This document shows positions 1 through 5,984 of a stretch of DNA of 5,984 nt, piece by piece. The notes under the pieces were generated by a model. The model saw nothing but the letters and a program-made list of their open reading frames with translations. It made no database searches and was not told the DNA's origin. The stretch is from Planctomycetaceae bacterium (GTDB taxonomy: Bacteria > Planctomycetota > Planctomycetia > Planctomycetales > Planctomycetaceae): positions 1 through 5,984 of the forward strand of contig JAGQQP010000282.1 in the NCBI GenBank assembly GCA_020426085.1. Reading direction: 5' to 3'. The position numbers were made by a program, and so were the translations under genes. Every line of letters starts with the position of its first letter. Within the stretch, counting starts at the first letter, position 1.

Positions 1-1281
1 ACAGCAGACGCCCCCTTGCCTCTTGCTGGGATGACAGATCTGATTGTGGAGACCCTGAATACACCGCCTGAACAGCGAACTGTTGAACAACGCCAGGAAT
101 TGCTGGAGTATTATCGCACCATCGACCCTCAGTTAAAGAAACTGAAAGCACAGGAACTCGCACATCGTAAAAAAGCACCTCGTGACCCGGCAGATACGAC
201 AAAAGCTCAAGTTGTCGATCACCTCAAAGTCCCCCGTAAAACATACCTGCTGGTACGAGGCGACTTTCTGAATCCTGCAGATGAAGTTAAAGCAAATACA
301 CCGGCTGTTCTGCCTCCCATCGGAACGAGCAACCCCAATCGACTTGACCTGGCACGCTGGCTGTTCGATCCCCGTCATCCTTTAACTGCACGGGTGACCG
401 TCAATCGCATCTGGAGTCGGTATTTTGGTCGGGGCATCGTATTTACGGTCAATGATTTTGGGACACAGGGAGAGCCTCCTTCTCACCCGGAATTACTCGA
501 CTGGCTGGCTACTCAATTTCGCAATAATGACTGGAGCCTGAAACATCTCCACAAACTGATAGTTACTTCTGCCACATATCGCCAGTCTTCTACGAATCGC
601 CCGGAACTCGCAGAACGAGACCCTTATAACACCTGGTTGTCTCATCAGAACCGCCTGCGGGTCGAAGCGGAAATCATTCGCGATCAGGCTTTGGCAGTCA
701 GCGGATTAATGAAACACAAAGTAGGTGGCCCCAGCGTGAATCCTCCCCAACCCGAAGGGATCGCTAATCTGGGCTATGCGAATTCGGTGAAATGGACAAC
801 CAGCAAAGGTGATGATCGCTACCGTCGCGGGCTCTACACATTTTTTCAACGAACCGTCCCCTATCCCATGCTGATGACTTTCGACTCCCCCGATTCTAAC
901 CTGAGTTGTACCCGCAGAGAGCGATCCAACACCCCATTACAGGCGTTGACGATCTGGAATGACCCGGTCTTTTTTGAATGTTCACAAAAACTGGGAGCAC
1001 GCATTGTCGAATCGACACAGAAAAAGAATCCCTCTCTGGAGAATCGCATCAACCATGCCTTTGAACTCTGCCTGGCACGACAGCCAGCAGAGCAGGAAAT
1101 TCAAATTATCCGTCAACTCTATCAGGAACAGACAAAGCTCCTGCAGGCAGATCAGTCGGCGGTCAGTGAGCTGACTAACCAACTCTCGATCCCTGAAGGA
1201 AGTACTCCCCGGGAAGTAGCCACCTGGATTATGATTGGACGCGTCTTAATGAATCTCGATGAGTTTGTAACCCGCGGATAA
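1..1281 (+). CDS. DUF1553 (PSD1) domain protein, 5'-truncated by the window edge
   Basis: Frame 1 is open from the first base to a TAA at 1279-1281, giving 426 visible C-terminal residues. The TTG at 16 is only an internal codon, because the frame continues upstream of it. Full-length relatives are usually 700-1100 residues, with an N-terminal planctomycete cytochrome c domain and DUF1549 before DUF1553; those parts would lie outside the window and no CxxCH haem motif is visible here. The family core is clear: a '[15 protein letters not shown]' linker around residues 82-96, then '[19 protein letters not shown]', '[14 protein letters not shown]', '[19 protein letters not shown]', 'SATYRQSS', '[15 protein letters not shown]', '[15 protein letters not shown]' and the C-terminal '[13 protein letters not shown]'. 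The protein is probably exported or periplasmic, but its export signal cannot be seen. Its biochemical role is not established. The DUF1501 gene directly downstream is its usual operon partner in Planctomycetota. Confidence 0.93.
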   Translation, partial: TADAPLPLAGMTDLIVETLNTPPEQRTVEQRQELLEYYRTIDPQLKKLKAQELAHRKKAPRDPADTTKAQVVDHLKVPRKTYLLVRGDFLNPADEVKANTPAVLPPIGTSNPNRLDLARWLFDPRHPLTARVTVNRIWSRYFGRGIVFTVNDFGTQGEPPSHPELLDWLATQFRNNDWSLKHLHKLIVTSATYRQSSTNRPELAERDPYNTWLSHQNRLRVEAEIIRDQALAVSGLMKHKVGGPSVNPPQPEGIANLGYANSVKWTTSKGDDRYRRGLYTFFQRTVPYPMLMTFDSPDSNLSCTRRERSNTPLQALTIWNDPVFFECSQKLGARIVESTQKKNPSLENRINHAFELCLARQPAEQEIQIIRQLYQEQTKLLQADQSAVSELTNQLSIPEGSTPREVATWIMIGRVLMNLDEFVTRG

Positions 1282-1287
1282 TCAGAA

Positions 1288-1347
1288 ATGATTAACTTCT
1301 CCTGTAACCTGAGTGCCATCATCCATATTGGAACTAATGAATCATGA
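1288..1347 (+). other. Possible 19-codon leader ORF bridging DUF1553 and DUF1501
   Basis: An ATG at 1288, six bases after the DUF1553 stop, opens a frame of 19 codons that begins MINFSCNLSAIIH. It ends at a TGA (1345-1347) that overlaps the DUF1501 ATG in an ATGA arrangement. It therefore spans the whole intergenic gap. Its own ribosome-binding site is poor (GGA about ten bases upstream), so it would depend on ribosomes finishing the DUF1553 gene. The peptide resembles nothing I recognise. An open frame this short can occur by chance, so I record it as a possible coupling device and not as a gene. Confidence 0.2.
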
Positions 1348-2822
1348 ACGCTGAACCATTCAATTTGAATCTGGCACGACGTCGTTTCCTGATGAACTCG
1401 TCTTGCAGTGTCGCCAGTTTTGCGCTGGCGTCTATGCTGGAAAAAGAGGGTTTAATTGCTTCAGAAAACAGTCTTACAAATCCTCTGGCACCCAAAGATG
1501 CCCATTTCCCCGGCACTGCGAAGAACTGTATTTTCATATTTCTGGCAGGAGGTCCCAGCCAGATTGACCTTTATGACCCCAAACCGAAGTTACAGGAATT
1601 AAACGGACAGCCTCTCCCCAAAGGATTGACCGAAAAAGTTCGATTTGCTTTCATCAATAAAGAGACCGCCACCCTGAGTGGCAGCCCCAGGAAGTTCACC
1701 AAATCCGGTGAATGCGGCACTGAGTTTTCAGATGTGCTTCCGCATATCGCAACCTGTGCAGATGACATCGCGCTCATCCGCTCGATGTATACCGAACAGT
1801 TTAACCACCACCCTGCCCAGTTAATGATGAATACGGGTGTCGGACGTTTCGGAAGGCCCAGTGTTGGTTCCTGGCTGACTTATGGACTAGGCAGTCAATC
1901 CAATAACCTGCCTGGTTATGTGGTACTGACAGCAGGACGTGGGGCCAGTGGGGGAGCCTCACTCTGGTCGAGTGGTTCATTGCCTTCGACTTATGCTGGA
2001 GTATTATTCCGGAACCAGGGTGAACCCGTATTAAATTTGAATAATCCTCCCGGAATCAGTTCTGCCATGCAGCAGTCCGGTCTGGAAGCCATTAAAAAAC
2101 TGAACAATGAACAACTGACCGAGACAGGCGATGATGAAATCGCCAGCCGGATTGCCAGTTACGAACTCGCTTTTCAGATGCAGTCCTCTGCACCGGAACT
2201 GATTGAATTATCCAGTGAAACAAAAGAGACTCAGGAAGCCTACGGCGTCAATCGTAAGGGCGACTCCAAAAACGGTAAGCGAGGTGGGGGATCCGATGCG
2301 GAAGGTGCATTTGCACGAAACTGCCTGCTGGCTCGTCGTCTGGTAGAACGTGGAGTTCGTTTTGTAAATCTCTACCATGCATCCTGGGACCACCACAGTG
2401 GTCTGGATGCCGGCATCAAACGAAACGCAGGAATTGTAGACCAACCTGTCGCTGCTCTTTTGAAAGACCTTAAACAGCGCGGGCTTCTCGATTCAACCCT
2501 GGTCGTCATGGCCGGCGAGTTTGGACGGACCCCACTCGGAGAAAACCGAACTGGTTCGAAAGCAGTCACTGGTCGAGATCATCATCCAGGCGCCTTCAGT
2601 CTATGGATGGCAGGAGGAGGAGTCAAAGGGGGTCAGGTAATTGGCAAAACGACGGAACTGGGCTGGTCAGTAGAAGAAGATCCCGTTCATATCAACGATT
2701 TTCATGCCACCCTGTTACACCTGTTTGGCTTAAATCATCTGAAACTGGCACAGAATTTTGGTGGCCTTGATATCCGGCTGACGAATGTCGGTGGAAAAGT
2801 GGTCGAAAAACTGATTGCCTGA
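1344..2822 (+). CDS. DUF1501 domain protein, Tat-exported, alkaline-phosphatase/sulfatase-like fold
   Basis: This is a complete 492-residue protein, normal length for DUF1501. The ATG at 1344 is the first possible start, because an in-frame TGA lies at 1338-1340. The N-terminus carries a Tat signal: 'ARRRFLM' at residues 11-17, followed by a hydrophobic stretch around 24-31. Family motifs follow in order: 'FLAGGPSQIDLYDPKP' (66-81), 'NHHPAQ' (154-159), 'FARNCLLARRLVERGVRFV' (323-341), 'SWDHHSG' (347-353), 'GEFGRTP' (391-397), 'GRDHHPG' (410-416) and 'HINDFHATLLHLFGLNH' (449-465). The Asp and His residues of these motifs match the metal-site positions expected from the alkaline phosphatase/sulfatase superfamily, but no substrate is known for the family. 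A basic, glycine-rich stretch (302-318) looks like a flexible surface loop. The Shine-Dalgarno is weak (GGAA at 1330-1333, ten bases before the ATG), so translation may depend on coupling to the upstream DUF1553 gene. Confidence 0.95.
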   Translation: MNAEPFNLNLARRRFLMNSSCSVASFALASMLEKEGLIASENSLTNPLAPKDAHFPGTAKNCIFIFLAGGPSQIDLYDPKPKLQELNGQPLPKGLTEKVRFAFINKETATLSGSPRKFTKSGECGTEFSDVLPHIATCADDIALIRSMYTEQFNHHPAQLMMNTGVGRFGRPSVGSWLTYGLGSQSNNLPGYVVLTAGRGASGGASLWSSGSLPSTYAGVLFRNQGEPVLNLNNPPGISSAMQQSGLEAIKKLNNEQLTETGDDEIASRIASYELAFQMQSSAPELIELSSETKETQEAYGVNRKGDSKNGKRGGGSDAEGAFARNCLLARRLVERGVRFVNLYHASWDHHSGLDAGIKRNAGIVDQPVAALLKDLKQRGLLDSTLVVMAGEFGRTPLGENRTGSKAVTGRDHHPGAFSLWMAGGGVKGGQVIGKTTELGWSVEEDPVHINDFHATLLHLFGLNHLKLAQNFGGLDIRLTNVGGKVVEKLIA

Positions 2823-2847
2823 TTTCAGTGAACTGAACGAGTAACAG
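2823..2847. other. Convergent gap with a small inverted repeat
   Basis: Only 25 bases separate the stops of the convergent DUF1501 and BBP7 genes. The gap contains TTCAG (2824-2828) and CTGAA (2833-2837) around a TGAA loop. This 5-bp stem is AT-rich and has no T tract on either strand, so it is a poor candidate for an intrinsic terminator. No other termination signal was seen, so the two transcripts may overlap at their 3' ends or end by a factor-dependent route. Confidence 0.2.
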
Positions 2848-4215
2848 TTATGGCCAGCTGAACTCACCACCGATGACCAGACCATGCAGTTTATAACTGT
2901 CCAGACTGTTTTGTGCCTGCAGGGAGACACCATTCGTAGTGCTGGAATCGATATTATAAAATATAATCGAATCAGGTCGGGCAATCTGATTGGCCCACAA
3001 AAAGTTATATCCGACGTTAAACGTGAAATAATCAGTCAGATGGAACCGGGCATTTACACCAAATTCAAATGTTGGGGAAAACCGGGTTTTTGAAATCTCA
3101 GTATAATGTGCCGGGTCCGATGAACCCAGAAACTGGTCAGTTAGCACACCACCATGATATTTATTCACACCGAAACCAACTTTAGGCTCTGCGGAAATTG
3201 TAAACCAGGGATGTACAAATTCCATACGAATACCAGCCTGAGGTACATACAGTCTGTTACCGGTTGTTGAACTCACTTGCCGATCAATATAAGTAATTGG
3301 CGGGGTAACGTTCAGCTCTTCAAAGCCCCCCCGTATTTTCATCGCTTCTTCAATGTTTAAAAACCTGAAACCAACCAGGGGACGAATCTGTAAGCCACCG
3401 GCTCCATAATAGGTCCTGAAAAAGAGTCGCTCGGTATTAAACACATAGTTACTTTCTGCTCCCCAGGCTTGCGTCTCATAAGTGACTGAATAAGACTTGT
3501 TGAAATTCACACCTGAAAATGCCAGCTGACCATCACTGAATGTTGTAATCGAAATTAAATCGGTATCCCCATTATTCGGACCGAGAAAATCACCTGCTCC
3601 ATAGGAGATGTTACTGCTCTCTTTTGCTGTCCCAAAGAAGATCGCCTCAATGGTTCCGCTCTCAAAATCAATACCGAACGTTCCTCGAATTCCATTTGCT
3701 CCCTCATTACCAATCGTACTGAGGTCTGCCACTTTTGAGGAAAGCGTTCCGAATCCATCAAAATCGGGTACCGTAAAAGGGTTGCGGGGATCATTTCCGG
3801 TGTCCGTCTCTGTACCAACCAACTGGTTTCCTGGAGGTGCTTTCCAGAGAAGGTACTCGATTCTCATCCAGCTGTTATTTGCCAAATTCTTAAATAGTCC
3901 GTCCCAGGGGTGGTCATACCCCCAACCCCGGTCGACTGGCAGTACCCGGGTGATCATACCCGACTCTCCAGAGGCTCCTGAATATTCAGACTGGTATTGG
4001 TCTACGTCCTCATAGTACTCAGGTCCTGGTTCATAATACTCCTGCACGGGAGCATATTGCATTTTATGTGGTGCCCCAGGACGGTATGAGGCCTGTGTGT
4101 AGCCATTCCCAGTTTGTCCAGCGGCAGATGCATAGGGTGCCTGCGCAGACAATGATTCTACTCCTGACAGGAGAACAACCATTCCAAGCAATAAACGGTA
4201 GGCCGGATTTACCAT
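2848..4215 (-). CDS. BBP7-type outer membrane beta-barrel protein
   Basis: This complete 455-residue protein starts at ATG 4215-4213, with a weak GAAG six bases upstream, and ends at TAA. Residues 1-26 are a classic Sec signal peptide: a basic N-region, a hydrophobic core 'LLLGMVVLLSGV' and an A-Q-A cleavage site. Next comes a tyrosine-, proline- and glutamate-rich segment (about 43-80, including 'EYYEPGPEYYEDVDQY'). The barrel begins near 115 with 'SWMRIEYLLWKAPPG', the usual opening of planctomycete BBP7 proteins. Later landmarks are 'TQAWGAESNYVF' (248-259), 'LVGFRFLNIEEAMKI' (280-294) and the closing strands 'FTFNVGYNFLWANQIARP' (397-414) and 'LVIGGEFSWP' (446-455). Alternating polar and hydrophobic strands run throughout. 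It should be inserted into the outer membrane by the BAM machinery; the cargo or role of the family is unknown. The end is slightly unusual, since the final residue is Pro after Trp and not a terminal aromatic. It appears monocistronic, with a long non-coding leader. Confidence 0.9.
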   Translation of the reverse strand: MVNPAYRLLLGMVVLLSGVESLSAQAPYASAAGQTGNGYTQASYRPGAPHKMQYAPVQEYYEPGPEYYEDVDQYQSEYSGASGESGMITRVLPVDRGWGYDHPWDGLFKNLANNSWMRIEYLLWKAPPGNQLVGTETDTGNDPRNPFTVPDFDGFGTLSSKVADLSTIGNEGANGIRGTFGIDFESGTIEAIFFGTAKESSNISYGAGDFLGPNNGDTDLISITTFSDGQLAFSGVNFNKSYSVTYETQAWGAESNYVFNTERLFFRTYYGAGGLQIRPLVGFRFLNIEEAMKIRGGFEELNVTPPITYIDRQVSSTTGNRLYVPQAGIRMEFVHPWFTISAEPKVGFGVNKYHGGVLTDQFLGSSDPAHYTEISKTRFSPTFEFGVNARFHLTDYFTFNVGYNFLWANQIARPDSIIFYNIDSSTTNGVSLQAQNSLDSYKLHGLVIGGEFSWP

Positions 4216-4516
4216 GTTCTACTTCAATCTCATGTTAAAAGAAGTCTACAAGCCGGAGGCTCTACAAAACTGCCTTCAAACTCAGACAGACCCAGCAAAT
4301 AACCACCCTGAGGCGCAGGAAATTCCGCGTGAAGGGTATTAGATATATCAAAGGTATCGGTTATATGGGTTATTCGACTTGTAGGAATCCTGAGATCTCA
4401 GGCAGAAAGTTGGGAACCAGAGAAGTGACTAACAACCAAATAGGAAGTCTAAGAGAACAAGGAAAGAACACACCGGTTTGAATTCTTTACAACAGCTCAT
4501 TTCCGTACAGATGCGA
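4216..4516 (-). other. Non-coding region upstream of the BBP7 gene
   Basis: This 301-base stretch lies between the TMEM43-family stop and the BBP7 start and probably holds the BBP7 promoter. No convincing gene was found. On the - strand the best -10-like hexamer is TATAAC (4365-4360), but its -35 counterpart around 4387-4382 matches poorly, so I do not annotate a promoter. Two structured elements stand out: a perfect 14-bp palindrome at 4389-4402 and a cluster of GGTTAT/GGTAT repeats at 4335-4373 (+ strand reading). About 120 bases between this cluster and the start codon show no clear signal beyond a weak 5-bp inverted repeat (ACTTC/GAAGT) near 4222-4245. Confidence 0.5.
4389..4402. repeat. 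Perfect 14-bp palindrome, possible operator
   Basis: CCTGAGATCTCAGG is a perfect inverted repeat with no spacer, about 175-190 bases upstream of the BBP7 start codon. It does not extend further on either side. A dimeric regulator could bind such a site. It lies just upstream of the weak promoter-like hexamers at 4387-4360, a position that would suit an activator. By chance about 0.4 such palindromes are expected in 6 kb, so its location in non-coding DNA is the only support. Confidence 0.3.
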
Positions 4517-5074
4517 TCAGGCGTTCCGTAACGCCTGCTTCAGACGTGCCCGTCTTCCAGAACGATAGAGGATGTATAACGGAACGATTCCCGCGAGAAG
4601 TAAGATCGCTCCAAAAACTGGTCGCGTTACCATCCAGACCGCTGACAGGAGAATCAAGGTCAGACTGATCGAACTCAGCAGGGCAAATACTGTGATACCA
4701 CGCCCCACAAAATTCCAGAGGAAAGGGATTTTCTCAACGAGTACAACCAGAGGTTTAAAGAGCGTTGCTAACCCCAGAAAAACAATAATCCAGCCGGCAA
4801 ACCGAAGTCCCCAGTTGAACATGGTCGTTGATTGTAAATTACGACTCTCTTTGTTCGCCTGATCCTGCTGCTCTGTATTTTCTTCCTGATTTTCTGACAG
4901 AATTGATTCTGCTTGAGAAATACTGATTTCCCGTTCGAGGATTTTAGACTCGTTATGCCAAAGTAAAAACAAACCCGCCATCAGGAAAATGATCCCAATA
5001 CCCAGATTCTTCAAGGCGATTTGAAACCGCTTACCGAAGGATGACTCTACATGATCTTCCGTTTTCTGATTCAC
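4517..5074 (-). CDS. Short TMEM43-family (DUF1625) membrane protein lacking the large loop domain
   Basis: The protein has 185 residues and starts at GTG 5074-5072, chosen because a strong Shine-Dalgarno (GGAGG) lies six bases upstream. Four membrane segments are visible: about 22-40, 89-108, 122-148 and 150-170. The first segment and its exit, 'GLFLLWHNESKILERE' (34-49), match the family's 'LLFWNEGRAVK' motif. The second half matches TMEM43 closely: 'WGLRFAGWIIVFLGLATLFKPL' (88-109), 'VEKIPFLWNFVGRG' (113-126) and 'SAVWMVTRPVFGAILLL' (144-160). TMEM43 proteins are usually near 400 residues with about 250 residues between the first and second membrane segments. Here only about 48 remain, rich in Glu, Gln and Asn. 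The reading frame is clean, so this looks like a genuine short form and not a broken gene. A basic tail (RSGRRARLKQ) ends the protein, suggesting a cytoplasmic C-terminus. No function is established for bacterial members. It lies 35 bases downstream of the nucleoside hydrolase gene. Confidence 0.8.
   Translation of the reverse strand: MNQKTEDHVESSFGKRFQIALKNLGIGIIFLMAGLFLLWHNESKILEREISISQAESILSENQEENTEQQDQANKESRNLQSTTMFNWGLRFAGWIIVFLGLATLFKPLVVLVEKIPFLWNFVGRGITVFALLSSISLTLILLSAVWMVTRPVFGAILLLAGIVPLYILYRSGRRARLKQALRNA
4518..4537 (-). repeat. 8-bp stem-loop over the TMEM43-family stop codon
   Basis: CAGGCGTT and AACGCCTG form a perfect GC-rich 8-bp stem with a 4-base loop. It covers the last codons and most of the TGA stop of the TMEM43-family gene. 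No T tract follows on the - strand (the next bases read ATCGCATCTG), so it does not qualify as a standard intrinsic terminator. It may protect the mRNA 3' end or help a factor-dependent terminator. Confidence 0.35.
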
Positions 5075-5076
5075 AG

Positions 5077-5095
5077 TTATCCTCCTTCAGGATAA
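5077..5095 (-). promoter_or_regulatory. Shine-Dalgarno of the TMEM43-family gene inside a hairpin
   Basis: In the mRNA, UUAUCCU and AGGAUAA form a perfect 7-bp stem with loop GAAGG, ending two bases before the GUG start. The Shine-Dalgarno GAAGGAGG occupies the loop and the first bases of the 3' arm, so it is partly paired. The stop codon of the nucleoside hydrolase lies 14 bases upstream of the stem, close enough for a terminating ribosome to disturb it. This could couple translation of the two genes. The Shine-Dalgarno itself is certain; the regulatory role is inferred. Confidence 0.5.
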
Positions 5096-5109
5096 ATGAA
5101 CTGGCTTAT

Positions 5110-5984
5110 TCAGTTCGACAAAGCAGGTGGCTGACTGGATAAACTTTCAAGAACTTCCTGCACTCTGATGATCTGCGCGGGAGTTAGAGTCAGGAACTGC
5201 TGATTTCCAGCTGTTTTTTCGGTGTGTTCCAGTTTTCCGAGTTCATTGATCTTAAACTGACCCGATTTTGACAAACCGAAATAATTACGTCCGGGTCTGA
5301 CTGCATAGAGAACGCTGGTTAAATCATAAGTAGGTCGATCATAGGGCATTTTATGCCAATATTCGTACCCCAGTTTGATGGGATGATATTTCACATAAGC
5401 ATAATCGTTTTGAATACTGCTGGCACGATTCTTAATCGCACGTCCCACCTCCCAGCCACTGACGACAACGGGAATTTCTGCCGGCCATAATTCATACACT
5501 GTTTTTGCTGCAGGAACATCCAGTCTCACATTGTATTCATGAAATTCGGCTGGCTTGTCCCGGTCAAAACGACCAATCATCTGAGACAGAAGTTTTACTT
5601 TCCTGGAGACAAGTTCCCGCCCTGTCAGAGGACTGATCTGATCTCCCGGCGACTGGAGTAGTCTGGCGATATTCGTTGAAAACCCGACTACAACAAGCAC
5701 GACCGAATGATCGGACTGAGCAGCCAGTGTAGAACGTAAAACGGAAACCGCTTCAGGAATGTCTTCTGCACTTTGAAAGTGTCTCGCAAAAACGGGTTTT
5801 CCATCTTCGGACGTTTCTACAACTTTACGTGTATATGATCCATCAGGATTCGTCGCTCCCTGATGAACTCTTCCCAGAGGAATTTCTGGGCGACCATAAA
5901 ATGAATTCACGACATCACAATACAGAATGGACCAGGGGTTATCCTTGCTGCTGGTAACCGCCAGCAGTTCACATTCCCCCCTGC
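5110..5984 (-). CDS. Nucleoside hydrolase (inosine-uridine preferring) family protein, N-terminus beyond the window
   Basis: The frame is open from the right edge to TGA at 5112-5110, giving 290 visible residues. A GTG at 5910 is internal, because the conserved sequence continues upstream ('RGECELLAVTSSKDNPWS'). Nucleoside hydrolases split the N-glycosidic bond of nucleosides using a bound calcium ion. Landmarks in visible numbering are 'KDN' (13-15), 'FYGRPEIPLG' (28-37), 'VVVGFSTNIARLL' (97-109, the family's GPLTNLA element), 'EYNVRLDVPAA' (149-159), 'VVSGWEVGRAI' (173-183) and 'RPTYDLTSVLYAVRP' (216-230), whose Asp matches the C-terminal calcium ligand position. The N-terminal DxDxxxDD calcium motif should lie a few dozen residues upstream, outside the window, so catalytic competence cannot be judged. 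Any signal peptide is also out of view; many planctomycete homologues are exported. The TMEM43-family gene follows after 35 bases, suggesting an operon. Confidence 0.88.
   Translation of the reverse strand, partial: RGECELLAVTSSKDNPWSILYCDVVNSFYGRPEIPLGRVHQGATNPDGSYTRKVVETSEDGKPVFARHFQSAEDIPEAVSVLRSTLAAQSDHSVVLVVVGFSTNIARLLQSPGDQISPLTGRELVSRKVKLLSQMIGRFDRDKPAEFHEYNVRLDVPAAKTVYELWPAEIPVVVSGWEVGRAIKNRASSIQNDYAYVKYHPIKLGYEYWHKMPYDRPTYDLTSVLYAVRPGRNYFGLSKSGQFKINELGKLEHTEKTAGNQQFLTLTPAQIIRVQEVLESLSSQPPALSN

Noticed and set aside
16..18. TTG at 16 as the start of the DUF1553 protein
   Set aside because: The frame is open to base 1, and the family requires several hundred residues upstream.
1344..1440. 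Possible lipoprotein signal in the DUF1501 protein because of Cys21
   Set aside because: The residues before the cysteine (MNSSC) do not fit a lipobox, and the cysteine precedes the hydrophobic stretch. A plain Tat signal explains the N-terminus better.
2572..2650. Purine-rich GGAGGAGGAGTC stretch inside the DUF1501 gene resembling an internal ribosome-binding site
   Set aside because: It encodes the conserved AGGGVKGG segment of DUF1501, and no start codon with a coding frame follows at suitable spacing.
2823..2847. Bidirectional intrinsic terminator between the convergent genes
   Set aside because: The only inverted repeat is a 5-bp AT-rich stem without a T tract on either side.
3608..4015. 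135-codon open frame on the + strand
   Set aside because: It lies wholly antisense to the BBP7 gene, whose signal peptide and barrel motifs are clear. Its translation shows no recognisable domain, so it is a shadow frame.
4429..4500. 23-codon ORF on the - strand beginning MSCCKEF, with four cysteines
   Set aside because: It has no usable Shine-Dalgarno spacing and no recognisable similarity, and its length is within chance expectation for a non-coding region.
5910..5910. GTG at 5910 as the start of the nucleoside hydrolase family protein
   Set aside because: The frame stays open to the window edge, and the upstream residues match the family's conserved N-terminal region, so the true start is outside the window.

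Overview
The window looks like chromosomal DNA from a member of the Planctomycetota, probably a moderate-GC genus such as Gimesia or a relative. The evidence is the gene content: a DUF1553 (PSD1) protein directly followed by a Tat-exported DUF1501 protein, and a BBP7-type outer-membrane beta-barrel protein. These families are expanded in that phylum and rare elsewhere. The genus is a guess. No mobile element, CRISPR array, tRNA or rRNA was seen.

Layout. On the + strand, positions 1-1281 hold the C-terminal 426 residues of a DUF1553 protein whose start lies before the window. After a 62-base gap comes a complete DUF1501 protein (1344-2822). The two are almost certainly an operon. A 19-codon open frame fills the gap and overlaps the DUF1501 start by ATGA, which suggests translational coupling. 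The DUF1501 gene converges on a - strand BBP7 gene (2848-4215) with only 25 bases between the stops. Upstream of BBP7 is a 301-base non-coding region (4216-4516) with a perfect 14-bp palindrome and a cluster of short direct repeats. Further right on the - strand are a short TMEM43-family membrane protein (4517-5074) and, 35 bases upstream of it, a nucleoside hydrolase family protein that runs off the right edge (5110-5984). These two look co-transcribed.

How the genes may work together. DUF1553/DUF1501 pairs are a standard planctomycete module, thought to be exported or envelope-associated, with no firmly established reaction. BBP7 would sit in the outer membrane. Nothing visible ties it functionally to either neighbour. 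The nucleoside hydrolase and TMEM43 pair is linked only by spacing and by a ribosome-binding site held in a hairpin.

Most of the window is ordinary planctomycete coding sequence. The observations most worth a second look are the TMEM43 protein that lacks the large loop domain of its family, the Shine-Dalgarno hairpin in front of it, and the leader ORF between the DUF1553 and DUF1501 genes. I did not find convincing evidence of a wholly new system.
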